Counted from the stretch's first letter, positions 8,299 to 17,345 are shown. The stretch: DNA of 64,000 nucleotides from Bacteroidota bacterium (GCA_020402865.1 JADBYT010000002.1:434001-498000), one strand, 5' to 3'. Notes: generated by a model not told the origin, from the sequence alone. Program-made: numbers and translations.

Positions 8299-8898
8299 AT
8301 GAAGAACGCGCTGCCTTTAAACACGGCTATGGCTGCTGAACAAAACCGGCTTCTGGAAGAGACGCTGCGCAGGGAACGCCGCCGACTGCTCGACTTCATC
8401 CGCAAGCGTATTCCTGACGACGAGGACCCTGAAGACATTGTACAGGATGTGTTCACCGAGTTGGCTGAGAACATGCGCATGGAGCGGGTGATTGAGCGCG
8501 TTTCGGGCTGGATTTATCAGGTAGCCCGAAACAAAATAGCCGATTTATTCCGCCGCCGCCGCAGTACTTCGCTCGAAGGCCTGTATTCGTCAACCGGCGA
8601 TGACGGCGAAGAACGGCTGGGCCTGAACGACCTGCTGCCTGACGAGGCCGACGGGCCCGAAGCGGCTGTAACCCGGCGCGTACTCATGAACGAGCTGATT
8701 CTGGCACTCGACGAACTGCCCGAAGAACAGCGATGGGTGTTTTGGGAAAACGAAGTGGAAGGACGCACCTTCCGCGAACTCTCCGAGGCCTCGGGCGTTT
8801 CGCTAAACACCCTGCTCTCCCGCAAAAGGTATGCTGTACTCTTCCTGCGCGAAAGACTGAAAAACCTGTACGCTGATTTACTGAACGACAACACATAA
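8299..8898 (+). CDS. ECF (sigma-70 family) RNA polymerase sigma factor
   Basis: A roughly 199-residue sigma factor. Region 2 is visible as LLDFIRKRIPDDEDPEDIVQDVFTE and GWIYQVARNKIADLFRRRR; region 4 as ALDELPEEQRWVFWENEVEG and the helix-turn-helix FRELSEASGVSLNTLLSRKRYA. Three starts are possible: GTG two codons upstream, the ATG used here, or the ATG of MAAEQNRLLEE ten codons downstream, which would give a more typical N-terminus. Twelve bases separate it from the following small membrane protein, so the two form one unit. No classical anti-sigma factor is adjacent. Confidence 0.92.
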   Translation: MKNALPLNTAMAAEQNRLLEETLRRERRRLLDFIRKRIPDDEDPEDIVQDVFTELAENMRMERVIERVSGWIYQVARNKIADLFRRRRSTSLEGLYSSTGDDGEERLGLNDLLPDEADGPEAAVTRRVLMNELILALDELPEEQRWVFWENEVEGRTFRELSEASGVSLNTLLSRKRYAVLFLRERLKNLYADLLNDNT

Positions 8899-8910
8899 AA
8901 ATACAACACC

Positions 8911-9303
8911 ATGAAATGGTTTTTTAAAATTCTGGGAGGTATAATCCTGTTTGGTGCACTCGCCTTTTTACTGGGCTGGGTAGTAATGTGGCTCTGGAAC
9001 TGGCTTGTGCCCGAACTTTTTGCCGGACCCGTAATTACCTACTGGCAGGCCTGGGGCCTGCTCATCCTCTCCAAACTTCTGTTTGGCAGCTGGGCTAAAG
9101 GCGGTGGCGGACATCACCACCACGGTCCCGGTGGCTGGAAAGGCAAACAGGGAGGATACTGGAAAAAACGCTGGGAACGCAAACTGGCTGGCATGACACC
9201 CGAGCAACGCGAAGTATATATTAAACGTATGCGCGAGCGTTGCGGATGGAGTTGGGATTACGAAGAGCAGCCTGCTGCCGGTGATAACCCTCCGCAAAAC
9301 TAA
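8911..9303 (+). CDS. Small membrane protein co-transcribed with the ECF sigma factor
   Basis: A 130-residue protein with two hydrophobic helices (about 5-35 and 42-62), then a Gly/His-rich linker containing four consecutive His, and a charged tail with MTPEQREVYIKRMRERCGW. The tail resembles the helix-loop seen in small metal- or stress-responsive proteins found after ECF sigma genes, but no named family is assigned. By position it may restrain or signal to the sigma factor. It ends just before a strong terminator. Confidence 0.7.
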   Translation: MKWFFKILGGIILFGALAFLLGWVVMWLWNWLVPELFAGPVITYWQAWGLLILSKLLFGSWAKGGGGHHHHGPGGWKGKQGGYWKKRWERKLAGMTPEQREVYIKRMRERCGWSWDYEEQPAAGDNPPQN

Positions 9304-9311
9304 TTCGATTA

Positions 9312-9346
9312 CTAAAAAAGCCGCCCGTTCACAGGCGGCTTTTTTA
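9312..9346 (+). terminator. Intrinsic terminator
   Basis: GCCGCC/GGCGGC stem with an 8-nt loop, preceded by an A run and followed by TTTTTT. It closes the sigma factor/membrane protein operon. Confidence 0.9.
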
Positions 9347-9674
9347 GTTTTTGCCCGTATTCATTTGAACTAAATAGCCATTCAACCAGAGTAAATATTC
9401 AGATTGTCCGAATATTGATCGAGATGCACCAGTGGTGTAAATGTGTTTTTGATTTGTTTGCTGAACGCTCATCTTTGAAACCAATATCCCCCTTGTCAAA
9501 TTTTGTACACCGCATTCACTTCAGCGAATAGTACAGCTGTTCTGTTCCAGTGAGGTTTATTGCCGTGTTACGAAATATGCAGGTTCACTGCAGCGGTTTG
9601 TGACTGAACTGTATGCAGCAGCGGCACCACGTGGTTGTGGTGCCGCTGATATTTTTAAGGAATTGTAATCACAA
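9347..9674. other. Intergenic region with one strong hairpin
   Basis: No open frame with coding character was seen. Near its right end (9619-9648) lies a perfect 12-bp stem CAGCGGCACCAC/GTGGTGCCGCTG with a 6-nt loop. On the plus strand it is followed by ATATTTTTAA, terminator-like, yet no plus-strand gene precedes it closely. On the minus strand it lies about 27 bases after the last DUF2330 gene but without a U-tract. Confidence 0.6.
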
Positions 9675-11174
9675 TCAGGTGGTGGCCGGAACGGGATTTA
9701 AACGCTGGCGGCTGAGTGAGAAAATGACCAGAAGCAATGTACCTGCACTGAGCAGCCACACGGCAAGTGGTTGTTGCGGCGTATTGTTTCCTCCGCCTCC
9801 AAACACCGGCATCATTCCGCCCCGCTTGGGTTCATCGTCTTTATTGCGTTTGAGATACATGTTGTATTCCGCAGGATAATCACGATGTCCGTCGATGCTG
9901 CGGCCAGAGAGCCACTGATAGGTGTAAAGCTCATTCCAGCGGCGCTGCCCCAGCTCGCGTATGTATTGCTGGCCCGCACTGCAATCGAAACTGCCGCCGG
10001 CAGGATTGGTGAGTACGTAGCGTGCCTGATAGTTTTGCTTGTTGGGCGTTTCCTGAAACATGAGATCCTGCGGAAATGTAGAACGATTATACGTTACGTG
10101 CATGCGCGTGAAATACACAAATCCGCTGGCGCCGCCCCAGCCGTTTGATACCAGCCAGTTTACACCAGCTTCGGCCAGTTCGTTAAACATAGGCGGAGGC
10201 CCCACACAGGGATCACATTTCATGCCGCCGTTCAGCGTAACGTCCCAGGCATATTCCAGAAACACTACATTTTTACCTTCGCGCTTCCAGGTTTTTGAAT
10301 ACGTATCGCGGTAAAAATCGCTGAACTCATCGCGCACAAACAAAGGCACTTTCTGTCCTGTAGGCATGGGCACCGTGCGGTAATTGGTGGTTTCGATGCG
10401 TCCTTTGCGCGAAAACGCATACACCAGCATGTCCTGATCGCCGTTGGCATTGGCCATACCCAGACGAATAGGCAACATGAATTTTGGTGAATTGAATTTA
10501 ATCTGAATCGGGCTCAGGGGCAATGAACCATCTACATTTTCACTGCCACCCTGTTTGCGGAATTCCTCCACATTTACCTTCACCACAAAAAACTTCATGT
10601 TGCTTTTGATATACGGATCAAGCACCTCTTTTGCACCGGCCGGAATTTTATAACCATTGTCATTCAGCCATCGCTCAAGCCCGCCCGATTCCTGTGCCGA
10701 AAGGATGAGAATATCATACTCACCTACCGTATATTTTGCCTCAATTTTTACCTGGTAATTTGCATCGTTCAGCACTATATCGGCAGCGCCTGACTTTTCT
10801 GATTCAGCAGCCATGGGCACAGCTGCATACCGGTCACGGTAGTAATACGTCTGGCAGGGATCTTCGTCGTAATACTCCACCAGACGCGGTGCAGAGTACG
10901 CATCAAGCTGATCGAAGATCATGCGGTTTACCACTTTGATGTCGTTCTTTTGCAACACAACCGGCACGGGCACTACCATCGCAAAATCATTTACCGGTCC
11001 GTTAAAATCGCTCGACATGGTGATGGTAGAAAGTTCGCCATCGCGCACAATAATTACCTGCGATGTTTTATTGGAAAGTTTAACATCGGCTTTTGCTACG
11101 TAAAAGCCGCAAAAGGCATTTGCATCTCCGGCAAGGAGGAATAATGCTGCGGCTGCTGTGAGTAACTGTTTCAT
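9675..11174 (-). CDS. DUF2330 domain protein, paralogue 3 of 3
   Basis: A 499-residue exported protein. The frame opens further upstream, but MKQLLTAAAALFLLAGDANAFCGFYVAKA is the signal-peptide start shared in form with the two paralogues. The conserved core has FCGFYVAKADVKLSN right after the signal, then FAMVVPVPVVL, SAPRLVEYYD, FVVKVN, SPKFMLPIRLGMAN, GRIETTNYRTVPMP, FLEYAWDV, CDPCVGPP, and FPQDLMFQETPN. A C-terminal hydrophobic helix followed by basic residues (FSLSRQRLN) suggests a membrane tail anchor with most of the protein outside the cytoplasm. A terminator and a 221-base gap separate it from its paralogues. Function unknown. Confidence 0.88.
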   Translation of the reverse strand: MKQLLTAAAALFLLAGDANAFCGFYVAKADVKLSNKTSQVIIVRDGELSTITMSSDFNGPVNDFAMVVPVPVVLQKNDIKVVNRMIFDQLDAYSAPRLVEYYDEDPCQTYYYRDRYAAVPMAAESEKSGAADIVLNDANYQVKIEAKYTVGEYDILILSAQESGGLERWLNDNGYKIPAGAKEVLDPYIKSNMKFFVVKVNVEEFRKQGGSENVDGSLPLSPIQIKFNSPKFMLPIRLGMANANGDQDMLVYAFSRKGRIETTNYRTVPMPTGQKVPLFVRDEFSDFYRDTYSKTWKREGKNVVFLEYAWDVTLNGGMKCDPCVGPPPMFNELAEAGVNWLVSNGWGGASGFVYFTRMHVTYNRSTFPQDLMFQETPNKQNYQARYVLTNPAGGSFDCSAGQQYIRELGQRRWNELYTYQWLSGRSIDGHRDYPAEYNMYLKRNKDDEPKRGGMMPVFGGGGNNTPQQPLAVWLLSAGTLLLVIFSLSRQRLNPVPATT

Positions 11175-11280
11175 GTGAAAAAGTATTGGGATGATTAAAT
11201 CAGAACTACAGCTATGAGATGCAACAGAAAGAATCATTTCACACGCAGACAAAAAATTTCGGAATTCAGTTTATTTCAAT

Positions 11281-11343
11281 AGAAAAAGCGGTTTCGCTGT
11301 AATGTGCAGATTTGGAGGCAAACCGGCTCAAAAGCGAAACCGC
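11281..11343 (-). terminator. Long-loop hairpin terminator between DUF2330 paralogues
   Basis: An 11-bp inverted repeat GCGGTTTCGCT/AGCGAAACCGC with a 34-nt loop is followed on the minus strand by TTTTTCTATT. It probably ends the upstream three-gene unit, leaving the last DUF2330 gene on its own promoter. The long loop is unusual for a simple terminator. Confidence 0.6.
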
Positions 11344-11346
11344 CAC

Positions 11347-11387
11347 ATTGCTTTCTCTTTAGTTAGAACCCATCAGGAGAAAGCAAT
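11347..11387 (-). other. Second perfect hairpin next to the DUF2330 terminator
   Basis: ATTGCTTTCTC/GAGAAAGCAAT is a perfect 11-bp inverted repeat with a 19-nt loop. It starts nine bases after the stop of the middle DUF2330 gene and three bases before the next hairpin, giving a two-hairpin 3' end. Confidence 0.5.
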
Positions 11388-11395
11388 AACGGGGG

Positions 11396-12895
11396 TTAGG
11401 AAACTACGGGGAGGCGTGTGCGGCTGAGTGCAAAGAATACAGCAGAGAGTGTAAGCAACGAGAGCACGAATACGGGTAAACGATTTCCGGGGCCATTGCC
11501 AGAATTGCCGCCGAAGGGGATGAGTTCGTTTTGTTTTTCTTTTTCGTGGCGTGCTTTTTCTTCGGGGGTGAAAGGGCGCATTTGTGCGTCGTACTGATTG
11601 AGATATGCCAGATCGCCGGGCGCTCTTTCGCCGGTGAGTTGCTGGTAATTGGTAAGTTCTTCGAGCCGGCGTTCGCGGAGTTTACGCAGGTAATGCTGTC
11701 CTTCGTAACAATCAAAACCCGAATAGCGCGGCGGAATATGCCTTACATAACGCGCCTGAAAGTTTTCGCGGTTGGGCGTTTCCTGAAACATGAGATCCTG
11801 CGGATAATGCGCCCGGTCATACGTTACATGCAAACGCGTAATGTAAACCTGTCCGGTGTTTGGCCCCGATACTGTAGCCCATGAAGCTCCGGCATCGTGC
11901 AAATCGTTTACATAAAGCGGCGTGCCCACACAGGGATCGCACGGCACCGGATTTTGTGGCGTTACATCCCACGCATATTCCAGAAACACCGCATTGCGGT
12001 TGTTTGCATTAAGCGACTGCTGATAAACTTTGTGGTAAAATTCGGTAAACTTATCGGCCACAAACACGGGCACATTCAGGTTGGTGGGAATGCTAACCGT
12101 GCGGTAATTTGTAGTTTCTATGCGTCCTTTTGGCGAAAGCAGATACACAATCATATCCTGCGCATCGGTGGCATTAGCCATACCCAAACGAATAGGCAGC
12201 ATAAATTTGGGCGAATCAAATTCAATTTGAATGGGACGAAGCGGAAACACTCCATTGCTTACATACGGGTTGCGGCGGCGTACTTCATCCATGTTTGCCT
12301 TTACCACAAAAAATTTCATGTTGGAGGCGATGTACGGATCAAGTACTTCTTCGGCCTTATCGGGAATTTTATAGCCGTTTTGCAGCAGCCACTTTTTCAA
12401 TCCGCCCGACTCAGTGGCCGAGAGAATGACCACTTCGTATTCGTCCACATTATACTGTGCTTCAACTTTTACGCCTGCCACCTCATCAAAGAGCATTACG
12501 GTAGAGGTTCCTGAAACAGTAGTGGTAAAGTTGTACGCAAACCAATTTACAGAGTCGGCCAATTGTCGCGGGCAAAGTTCGGGATCGTAATACTCGGCCA
12601 TGCGCGGCGCGGTATAGTCGTTGAACTTTTCAAAAATGCTGCGCTCTTTTACACGAATCTGATTGCGTTTAAGCACTACGGGCACGGGCACCACCATAGC
12701 GAAGTCTTTCACATCGCCCTGAAAATCGCTCGACATAGTGACCACATTATTGTTGCCGTTTCGCGATACAATGACCTGCGAGGCTTTATTGAGCAGTGAG
12801 GCATCTGTTTTAGCTACGTAAAAGCCGCAGAAAGCCTGAACCGGTTGCTGCATCAGCAGCAGCGCGGCGAGCACGGCCGGTAAAAGTTTTTTCAT
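11396..12895 (-). CDS. DUF2330 domain protein, paralogue 2 of 3
   Basis: A 499-residue paralogue with signal peptide MKKLLPAVLAALLLMQQPVQA followed directly by FCGFYVAKTDASLLN. It repeats the core motifs of its neighbours: FAMVVPVPVVLKR, APRMAEYYDPELCPR, FVVKAN, SPKFMLPIRLGMANA, FLEYAWDV, CDPCVGTPLY, YPQDLMFQETPNRENFQARYV and CYEGQHYLRKLRERR. It ends with a hydrophobic helix and SRTRLPVVS. Conserved Cys residues (CGF, CPR, CDPC, DCYEG) suggest disulfides or ligand binding outside the cytoplasm. It lies 24 bases downstream of paralogue 1. Confidence 0.88.
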   Translation of the reverse strand: MKKLLPAVLAALLLMQQPVQAFCGFYVAKTDASLLNKASQVIVSRNGNNNVVTMSSDFQGDVKDFAMVVPVPVVLKRNQIRVKERSIFEKFNDYTAPRMAEYYDPELCPRQLADSVNWFAYNFTTTVSGTSTVMLFDEVAGVKVEAQYNVDEYEVVILSATESGGLKKWLLQNGYKIPDKAEEVLDPYIASNMKFFVVKANMDEVRRRNPYVSNGVFPLRPIQIEFDSPKFMLPIRLGMANATDAQDMIVYLLSPKGRIETTNYRTVSIPTNLNVPVFVADKFTEFYHKVYQQSLNANNRNAVFLEYAWDVTPQNPVPCDPCVGTPLYVNDLHDAGASWATVSGPNTGQVYITRLHVTYDRAHYPQDLMFQETPNRENFQARYVRHIPPRYSGFDCYEGQHYLRKLRERRLEELTNYQQLTGERAPGDLAYLNQYDAQMRPFTPEEKARHEKEKQNELIPFGGNSGNGPGNRLPVFVLSLLTLSAVFFALSRTRLPVVS

Positions 12896-12919
12896 GGGGT
12901 GAAGTGTTGGGATGTGCTA

Positions 12920-14407
12920 TTAAGCCACAGTAAGCCGGCGGCGGCTGAGTGCGAAGAAAATGGCTGTGAGTGTGCACAGCGAAAGCAGGAATACCGGAAG
13001 CTGTTTACCGCCGCCTGTGCTGCCGCCATCCTCATTTCCGAAAGCAGGAATGAAATTTTCTTTTTTCGGTTTGCCGCTTTCGTCTTTCAGGGGGCGCATT
13101 TGTGCATCAAACTCACTGAGATAGGTCGTGTATTCGGAAGCACGCTCGCCGGTGAGGGTTTGATAGTTTGCCAGTTCTTCGAGACGGCGTTCGCGCAGGC
13201 GGCGCAGGTAGCGCTGGCCTTCGTCGCAACTGAACTCGCGGTAATAGGGCGGATTGCGGCGTACATAGCGCACCTGGTAGTTTTCACGATTCGGTGTTTC
13301 CTGAAACATGAGATCCTGCGGATAGTGTGCACGGTCGTAAGTTACATGCAGGCGTGTAAAGTAAACTTTGCCGTTTGCATCGCCCACACTGGCCCATTTT
13401 ACGCCGGCCTGCTGCAAATCGGCCAGATAAAGCGGTGTGCCCACGCAGGGATCGCATTTAACCGGGTTTTGCGGGCTCACATCCCAGGCATATTCCAGAA
13501 ACACCGCATTGCGGCCTTCTTCGTTGAGGCGTTTGTTGTAAATCTTGCTGTAGAATTCAGAAAAACGACTGGCTACAAACACCGGCACATCGGTATTGGT
13601 GGGCATGTTTACGGTGCGGTAGTTGGTGGTTTCGATACGGCCTGTACGCGAAAGTGCATACACAATCATATCCTGTGCTTCGGTTGCATTGGCCATGCCG
13701 AGACGAATAGGCAACATGAATTTGGGCGAGTTGAAACTGATCTGAATGGGGCGCAGCGGATACACACCGTTGGTCACATACGGATTGCGTTTCTTCAACT
13801 CATCCATATTTACTTTCACCACAAAAAACTTCATGTTGCTGAGCACGTAGGGCTGCAATACTTCTTCGGCCTTGCCGGGAATTTTATAGCCATTCTCATC
13901 AAGCCACTGCTTCAGCGCGCCCGATTCTTTGGCCGAAAGCACCACAATGTCATACTCATCAATGGTATATTCTGCTTCTACTTTTACCATAGAAGACTTC
14001 TTGTATTTTAAAGTTGGCGAGCGACTGACCGAAGTAAGCTGTACAGATTCAAGACGAGAATATTCTGCCACATCATCATACGGACGCGGACATACTTCAG
14101 GATCAAAATACTCGGCCATGCGTGGTGCCGAATAGTCGCGGAAGCGGTCGAAGATGTTGCGTTCGAGAATTTTTATTTCGTCGCGTTTAAGCACTACGGG
14201 CACGGGCACCACCATGGCAAAGTCTTTTACATCACCCTGAAAATCGCTCGACATGGTAATGGCCGAACGGTCGCCATCGCGTACAATAATTACCTGTGAG
14301 GCTTTGTTGGTAAGTGTGGCATCAGCCTTGGCTACATAAAACCCGCAGAAAGCGTGGAGCTGTGCAGCCAGCGCCGATGCAGCAAAAAGGAGAATATACT
14401 TTTTCAT
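12920..14407 (-). CDS. DUF2330 domain protein, paralogue 1 of 3
   Basis: A 495-residue protein; the start at MKKYILLFAASALAAQLHA gives a clean signal peptide and matches the paralogues, while the longer frame has no such start. The shared core is present: FCGFYVAKADATLTN, FAMVVPVPVVLKR, SAPRMAEYFDPEVCPR, SPKFMLPIRLGMANA, CDPCVGTPLYLADLQ, YPQDLMFQETPNRENYQVRYV. A C-terminal hydrophobic helix plus SRRRLTVA forms the tail anchor. It is 38 bases downstream of an NqrB/RnfD-like gene and closest in sequence to paralogue 2, so the pair looks like a recent duplication. Confidence 0.88.
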   Translation of the reverse strand: MKKYILLFAASALAAQLHAFCGFYVAKADATLTNKASQVIIVRDGDRSAITMSSDFQGDVKDFAMVVPVPVVLKRDEIKILERNIFDRFRDYSAPRMAEYFDPEVCPRPYDDVAEYSRLESVQLTSVSRSPTLKYKKSSMVKVEAEYTIDEYDIVVLSAKESGALKQWLDENGYKIPGKAEEVLQPYVLSNMKFFVVKVNMDELKKRNPYVTNGVYPLRPIQISFNSPKFMLPIRLGMANATEAQDMIVYALSRTGRIETTNYRTVNMPTNTDVPVFVASRFSEFYSKIYNKRLNEEGRNAVFLEYAWDVSPQNPVKCDPCVGTPLYLADLQQAGVKWASVGDANGKVYFTRLHVTYDRAHYPQDLMFQETPNRENYQVRYVRRNPPYYREFSCDEGQRYLRRLRERRLEELANYQTLTGERASEYTTYLSEFDAQMRPLKDESGKPKKENFIPAFGNEDGGSTGGGKQLPVFLLSLCTLTAIFFALSRRRLTVA

Positions 14408-14445
14408 TTTGCAAGCGTGTAAGTGAGTGAAAAATGTAACAGCAA

Positions 14446-15306
14446 CTATCGCTGCCATTTGAAATTTTGTCCGGGCATGAAGCGATTGAACAGCGGCACC
14501 AGCGGCGAAAGGCTGATGAGCGCCCAAAGCGGAGCAGTATGAATAAATGCTTTTGTGCTCAGCCACCAAGCCAGCACAGCCACCAGTGCCGCCCAGATGA
14601 TGCGGGCCTTGCGCGAAAGCGGGGTAGCCATAGGATCAGTAATCATAAAAAACGAGAAGAGCAGGAGAGAGCCCGTGTTGAGCTGATGAAAAAAGAAATC
14701 GTGCGGCCAGCCGAGATAAAGCACATTGCGCACATAATTGAGGCCGAGGAATACGATAAGGAATGTAAACGCCGTATCAAGACGCTTTACTTTAAGCAAC
14801 ACCACCAAACCGAGGCAGCCCACAAGCATGAGCAGCAATGCACTGCTGCCCCACTGCCCCGGCGATACCCACGCATCGCCCGTAATGAGCAGCGCCATAA
14901 GAATGCCAAAGTTGGCCGGATTGAATACGTGCCGCCCCTGGATGCGGATGATAAATTTGCTTGAAATAGCAATTACAGCCGCCAGCACAAACGTCCAGAT
15001 ACTGTTGGCCTGCATCATCAAACAAATACTCATGGATGAAATGAGTGCGCTCTTTAAACCCGTCCAGTCTTTTGTGGTAAACTGTATAAACAAAGCCTGC
15101 ACGGCAAGACAGGTAAGAATAATGATATTGAGCCGCAGCAACGAAATTTCCCAGCCCAGCGCAAACATGCCAAAGAGCAGAAAGGTAAGCTGAAATAAAA
15201 CCTGATAATGACGGGCATCGCTGCTGAACCATGCGGCAATTTCGCGAAGCAACGGTGGTGTTAACGATGTGAGGCGGCTTCTGAGCGGAAGGAGAAGTGT
15301 GGACAT
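14446..15306 (-). CDS. NqrB/RnfD-family integral membrane protein
   Basis: A 286-residue protein, nearly all hydrophobic helices (about eight to nine). I start at MSTLLLPLRSRL; the frame extends 18 codons upstream without support. FNPANFGILMALL and the late KARIIWA region are typical of the RnfD/NqrB fold, and FFMITDPMATPLSRK occupies the area where RnfD and NqrB carry a covalently bound FMN on Thr. The exact flavinylation motif is not certain here. No other Rnf or Nqr subunit is in the window. It heads a unit with two DUF2330 genes, so it may serve a dedicated membrane redox or transport step with them. Confidence 0.82.
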   Translation of the reverse strand: MSTLLLPLRSRLTSLTPPLLREIAAWFSSDARHYQVLFQLTFLLFGMFALGWEISLLRLNIIILTCLAVQALFIQFTTKDWTGLKSALISSMSICLMMQANSIWTFVLAAVIAISSKFIIRIQGRHVFNPANFGILMALLITGDAWVSPGQWGSSALLLMLVGCLGLVVLLKVKRLDTAFTFLIVFLGLNYVRNVLYLGWPHDFFFHQLNTGSLLLFSFFMITDPMATPLSRKARIIWAALVAVLAWWLSTKAFIHTAPLWALISLSPLVPLFNRFMPGQNFKWQR

Positions 15307-15656
15307 GCAGATAATTTTTTGGGTTCTGCAGTAAGGATGCCGCGCCACGAATAATTCCATACAAATTCTCCAGTGTCAATTTCAAATTATTCATTTTCAA
15401 TAATTTACAATACAACCTCCCTCATCTGCTTACATCCGGTAAGCATTTCCCATTATGGTCATATTTTTTTAACATGGCCCGAAGGATTACCCGGCCGGAA
15501 ACGTCCAACACAGGAACAAACCAAACCCAACCAATCCTAATCAACTCACAAACTGATCGTTACATTTTACTGTTGTGCTGCAATAATCGCCCCCGGGCCT
15601 AATTCATCAGCGCATGGATAATGAATTAAGCGATCTAGTAAATAAAACGCTATCTG
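15307..15656. other. Divergent intergenic region
   Basis: About 350 bases between the minus-strand RnfD-like gene and the plus-strand T9SS operon. It must hold both promoters. Apart from a short CCGGCCGG palindrome I see no RNA gene, repeat or credible small open frame. Confidence 0.5.
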
Positions 15657-17336
15657 ATGAAGCAGGTTTTGCGCTCACTTATTGCAACCATAATGCTAAC
15701 TGTGCCTGTTGCCATTTCGGCACAGCAGTTTCCGGGTTATACACTTTACAGCACCAGCAACAGTACTACTGCACGGCTCATAGATACAGCCGGAGCGGTG
15801 TATCACACATGGACCGGACTAAGCGGTCAAACCGGCTATTCGTCGTATTTGCTGCCTGACGGGGTGTTGCTGCGTACGGTGAAAGTAACCAACAGCACCT
15901 TTACCGGCGGCGGCATGCATGGCCGTGTACAAAAGGTTGACTGGAACGGCACGCTGCTCTGGGACTACACCTACTCATCATCTACCTACTGCGCGCACCA
16001 CGATGTGTGTGCACTACCCAACGGCAACGTACTGATTATTGCCTACGAACTCAAAAACAGCGCGGCAGTTACACAAGCCGGCTGCTCACAGGCCATTACC
16101 ATGTGGCCCGATAAGCTGATTGAAGTGCAGCCAACAGGCGCCACCACCGGAACCATTGTGTGGGAATGGAACCTCTGGGATCATCTCTGCCAGAGCGTGG
16201 ATGCAAACAAAGACAACTACGTTACTTCTACCGCTGCGCATCCCGAACTCTGGGACATCAACGCAAACATTACAAAAGAAATCTGGCACATGAACGGGGT
16301 GGATTACAACCCCATGCTTGATCAGATTGTGCTGAGCGCGCACAATACCGATGAATACTATGTAATTGACCACAGCACCACCACCGCCGAAGCAGCTTCG
16401 CACAGCGGCGGCCGTAGTGGCCGTGGCGGCGATTTCCTCTACCGCTGGGGCAACCCGTCGAATTATGGCCAAACCGGCACCACCAACTTCAACGTGTTGC
16501 ATGATGCACACTGGATTCCCGAAGGCTGCCCCAACGCAGGCCAGCTTGTGGCGCTCAACAACAAAGGCATTTCGCAATCGCAATCGTGTGTGGATATGAC
16601 GCAGCCTCCGCTTTCGGGCTTTAATTATACATACACAGCCAACACAGCCTGGGCGCCCGCCACTTACACGCAGCGGCTTACCTGCACGGGCGGTACCACC
16701 AACATGGGCAACTCCAATCAGCTGCCCAACGGCAACCACCTTGTGTGCCTTGCACTTTCCGGTACCATTTACGAAACCGATGCTGCCGGCAACACACTCT
16801 GGTCGTTTACCGCATCGGGCTCTGTGCCGCAGGCACACCGCTACGCTACCTGCTATGTGAACGCAGCTGCGCCAGCCACACCGGTAATCACCACAAACGG
16901 CAACACACTTACATCTGACCCGGCCACCACCTATCAGTGGTATTTAAACGGTACACAAATTGCCGGAGCAACTTCGCAAAGCTATACGGCCACTGTGTCT
17001 GGCACCTATCAGGTGCGCACTACCGATGCAAACGGCTGCAGCTATGCCTACTCAGCGTTGCTCGATCTTTCGGTGCCCACCGGCATTGCGGCATTGCCTG
17101 CCAGTGATGATTTTGGCATTTTTCCCAACCCGGCAGGTAATGTGCTTTACCTCATTGGTACATTTACAGGAAATGATTTCGGAATTCAGCTTGTGAATAT
17201 GGCCGGACAAACCGTGCTCACCGAAAGCAACACGCGCGAACTCAATCTCAGCAACCTGCCCGAAGGCATGTACATTGTGCAGGTACGCACCGAATCAAAC
17301 GCCATCATTACCCGCCGTTTAATCATTGCCCGATAA
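15657..17336 (+). CDS. Arylsulfotransferase (ASST)-like protein with T9SS type A sorting domain
   Basis: A 559-residue secreted protein. Signal peptide about 1-22 (MKQVLRSLIATIMLTVPVAISA). Residues about 25-400 form a beta-propeller-like region with repeated PNGN turns (LPNGNVLII, LPNGNHLVC), YCAHHDVCALPNGN and LHDAHWIPEG, the pattern of ASST-type enzymes that move sulfate between phenolic compounds. An Ig-like segment (about 415-470) is followed by a T9SS type A domain beginning FGIFPNPAGNVLYL. It is the first of three tightly spaced T9SS cargo genes; ten bases separate it from the next. Catalytic competence is not proved. Confidence 0.8.
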   Translation: MKQVLRSLIATIMLTVPVAISAQQFPGYTLYSTSNSTTARLIDTAGAVYHTWTGLSGQTGYSSYLLPDGVLLRTVKVTNSTFTGGGMHGRVQKVDWNGTLLWDYTYSSSTYCAHHDVCALPNGNVLIIAYELKNSAAVTQAGCSQAITMWPDKLIEVQPTGATTGTIVWEWNLWDHLCQSVDANKDNYVTSTAAHPELWDINANITKEIWHMNGVDYNPMLDQIVLSAHNTDEYYVIDHSTTTAEAASHSGGRSGRGGDFLYRWGNPSNYGQTGTTNFNVLHDAHWIPEGCPNAGQLVALNNKGISQSQSCVDMTQPPLSGFNYTYTANTAWAPATYTQRLTCTGGTTNMGNSNQLPNGNHLVCLALSGTIYETDAAGNTLWSFTASGSVPQAHRYATCYVNAAAPATPVITTNGNTLTSDPATTYQWYLNGTQIAGATSQSYTATVSGTYQVRTTDANGCSYAYSALLDLSVPTGIAALPASDDFGIFPNPAGNVLYLIGTFTGNDFGIQLVNMAGQTVLTESNTRELNLSNLPEGMYIVQVRTESNAIITRRLIIAR

Positions 17337-17345
17337 TTTAGTGCT

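Noticed and set aside
12899-14011. A 370-codon plus-strand frame opposite the first DUF2330 gene
   Set aside because: Antisense shadow; similar frames occur opposite the other DUF2330 paralogues and none shows domains.
14446-15306. Part of a complete Rnf or Nqr complex
   Set aside because: No other Rnf/Nqr subunit is near; only this one family member is present beside DUF2330 genes.
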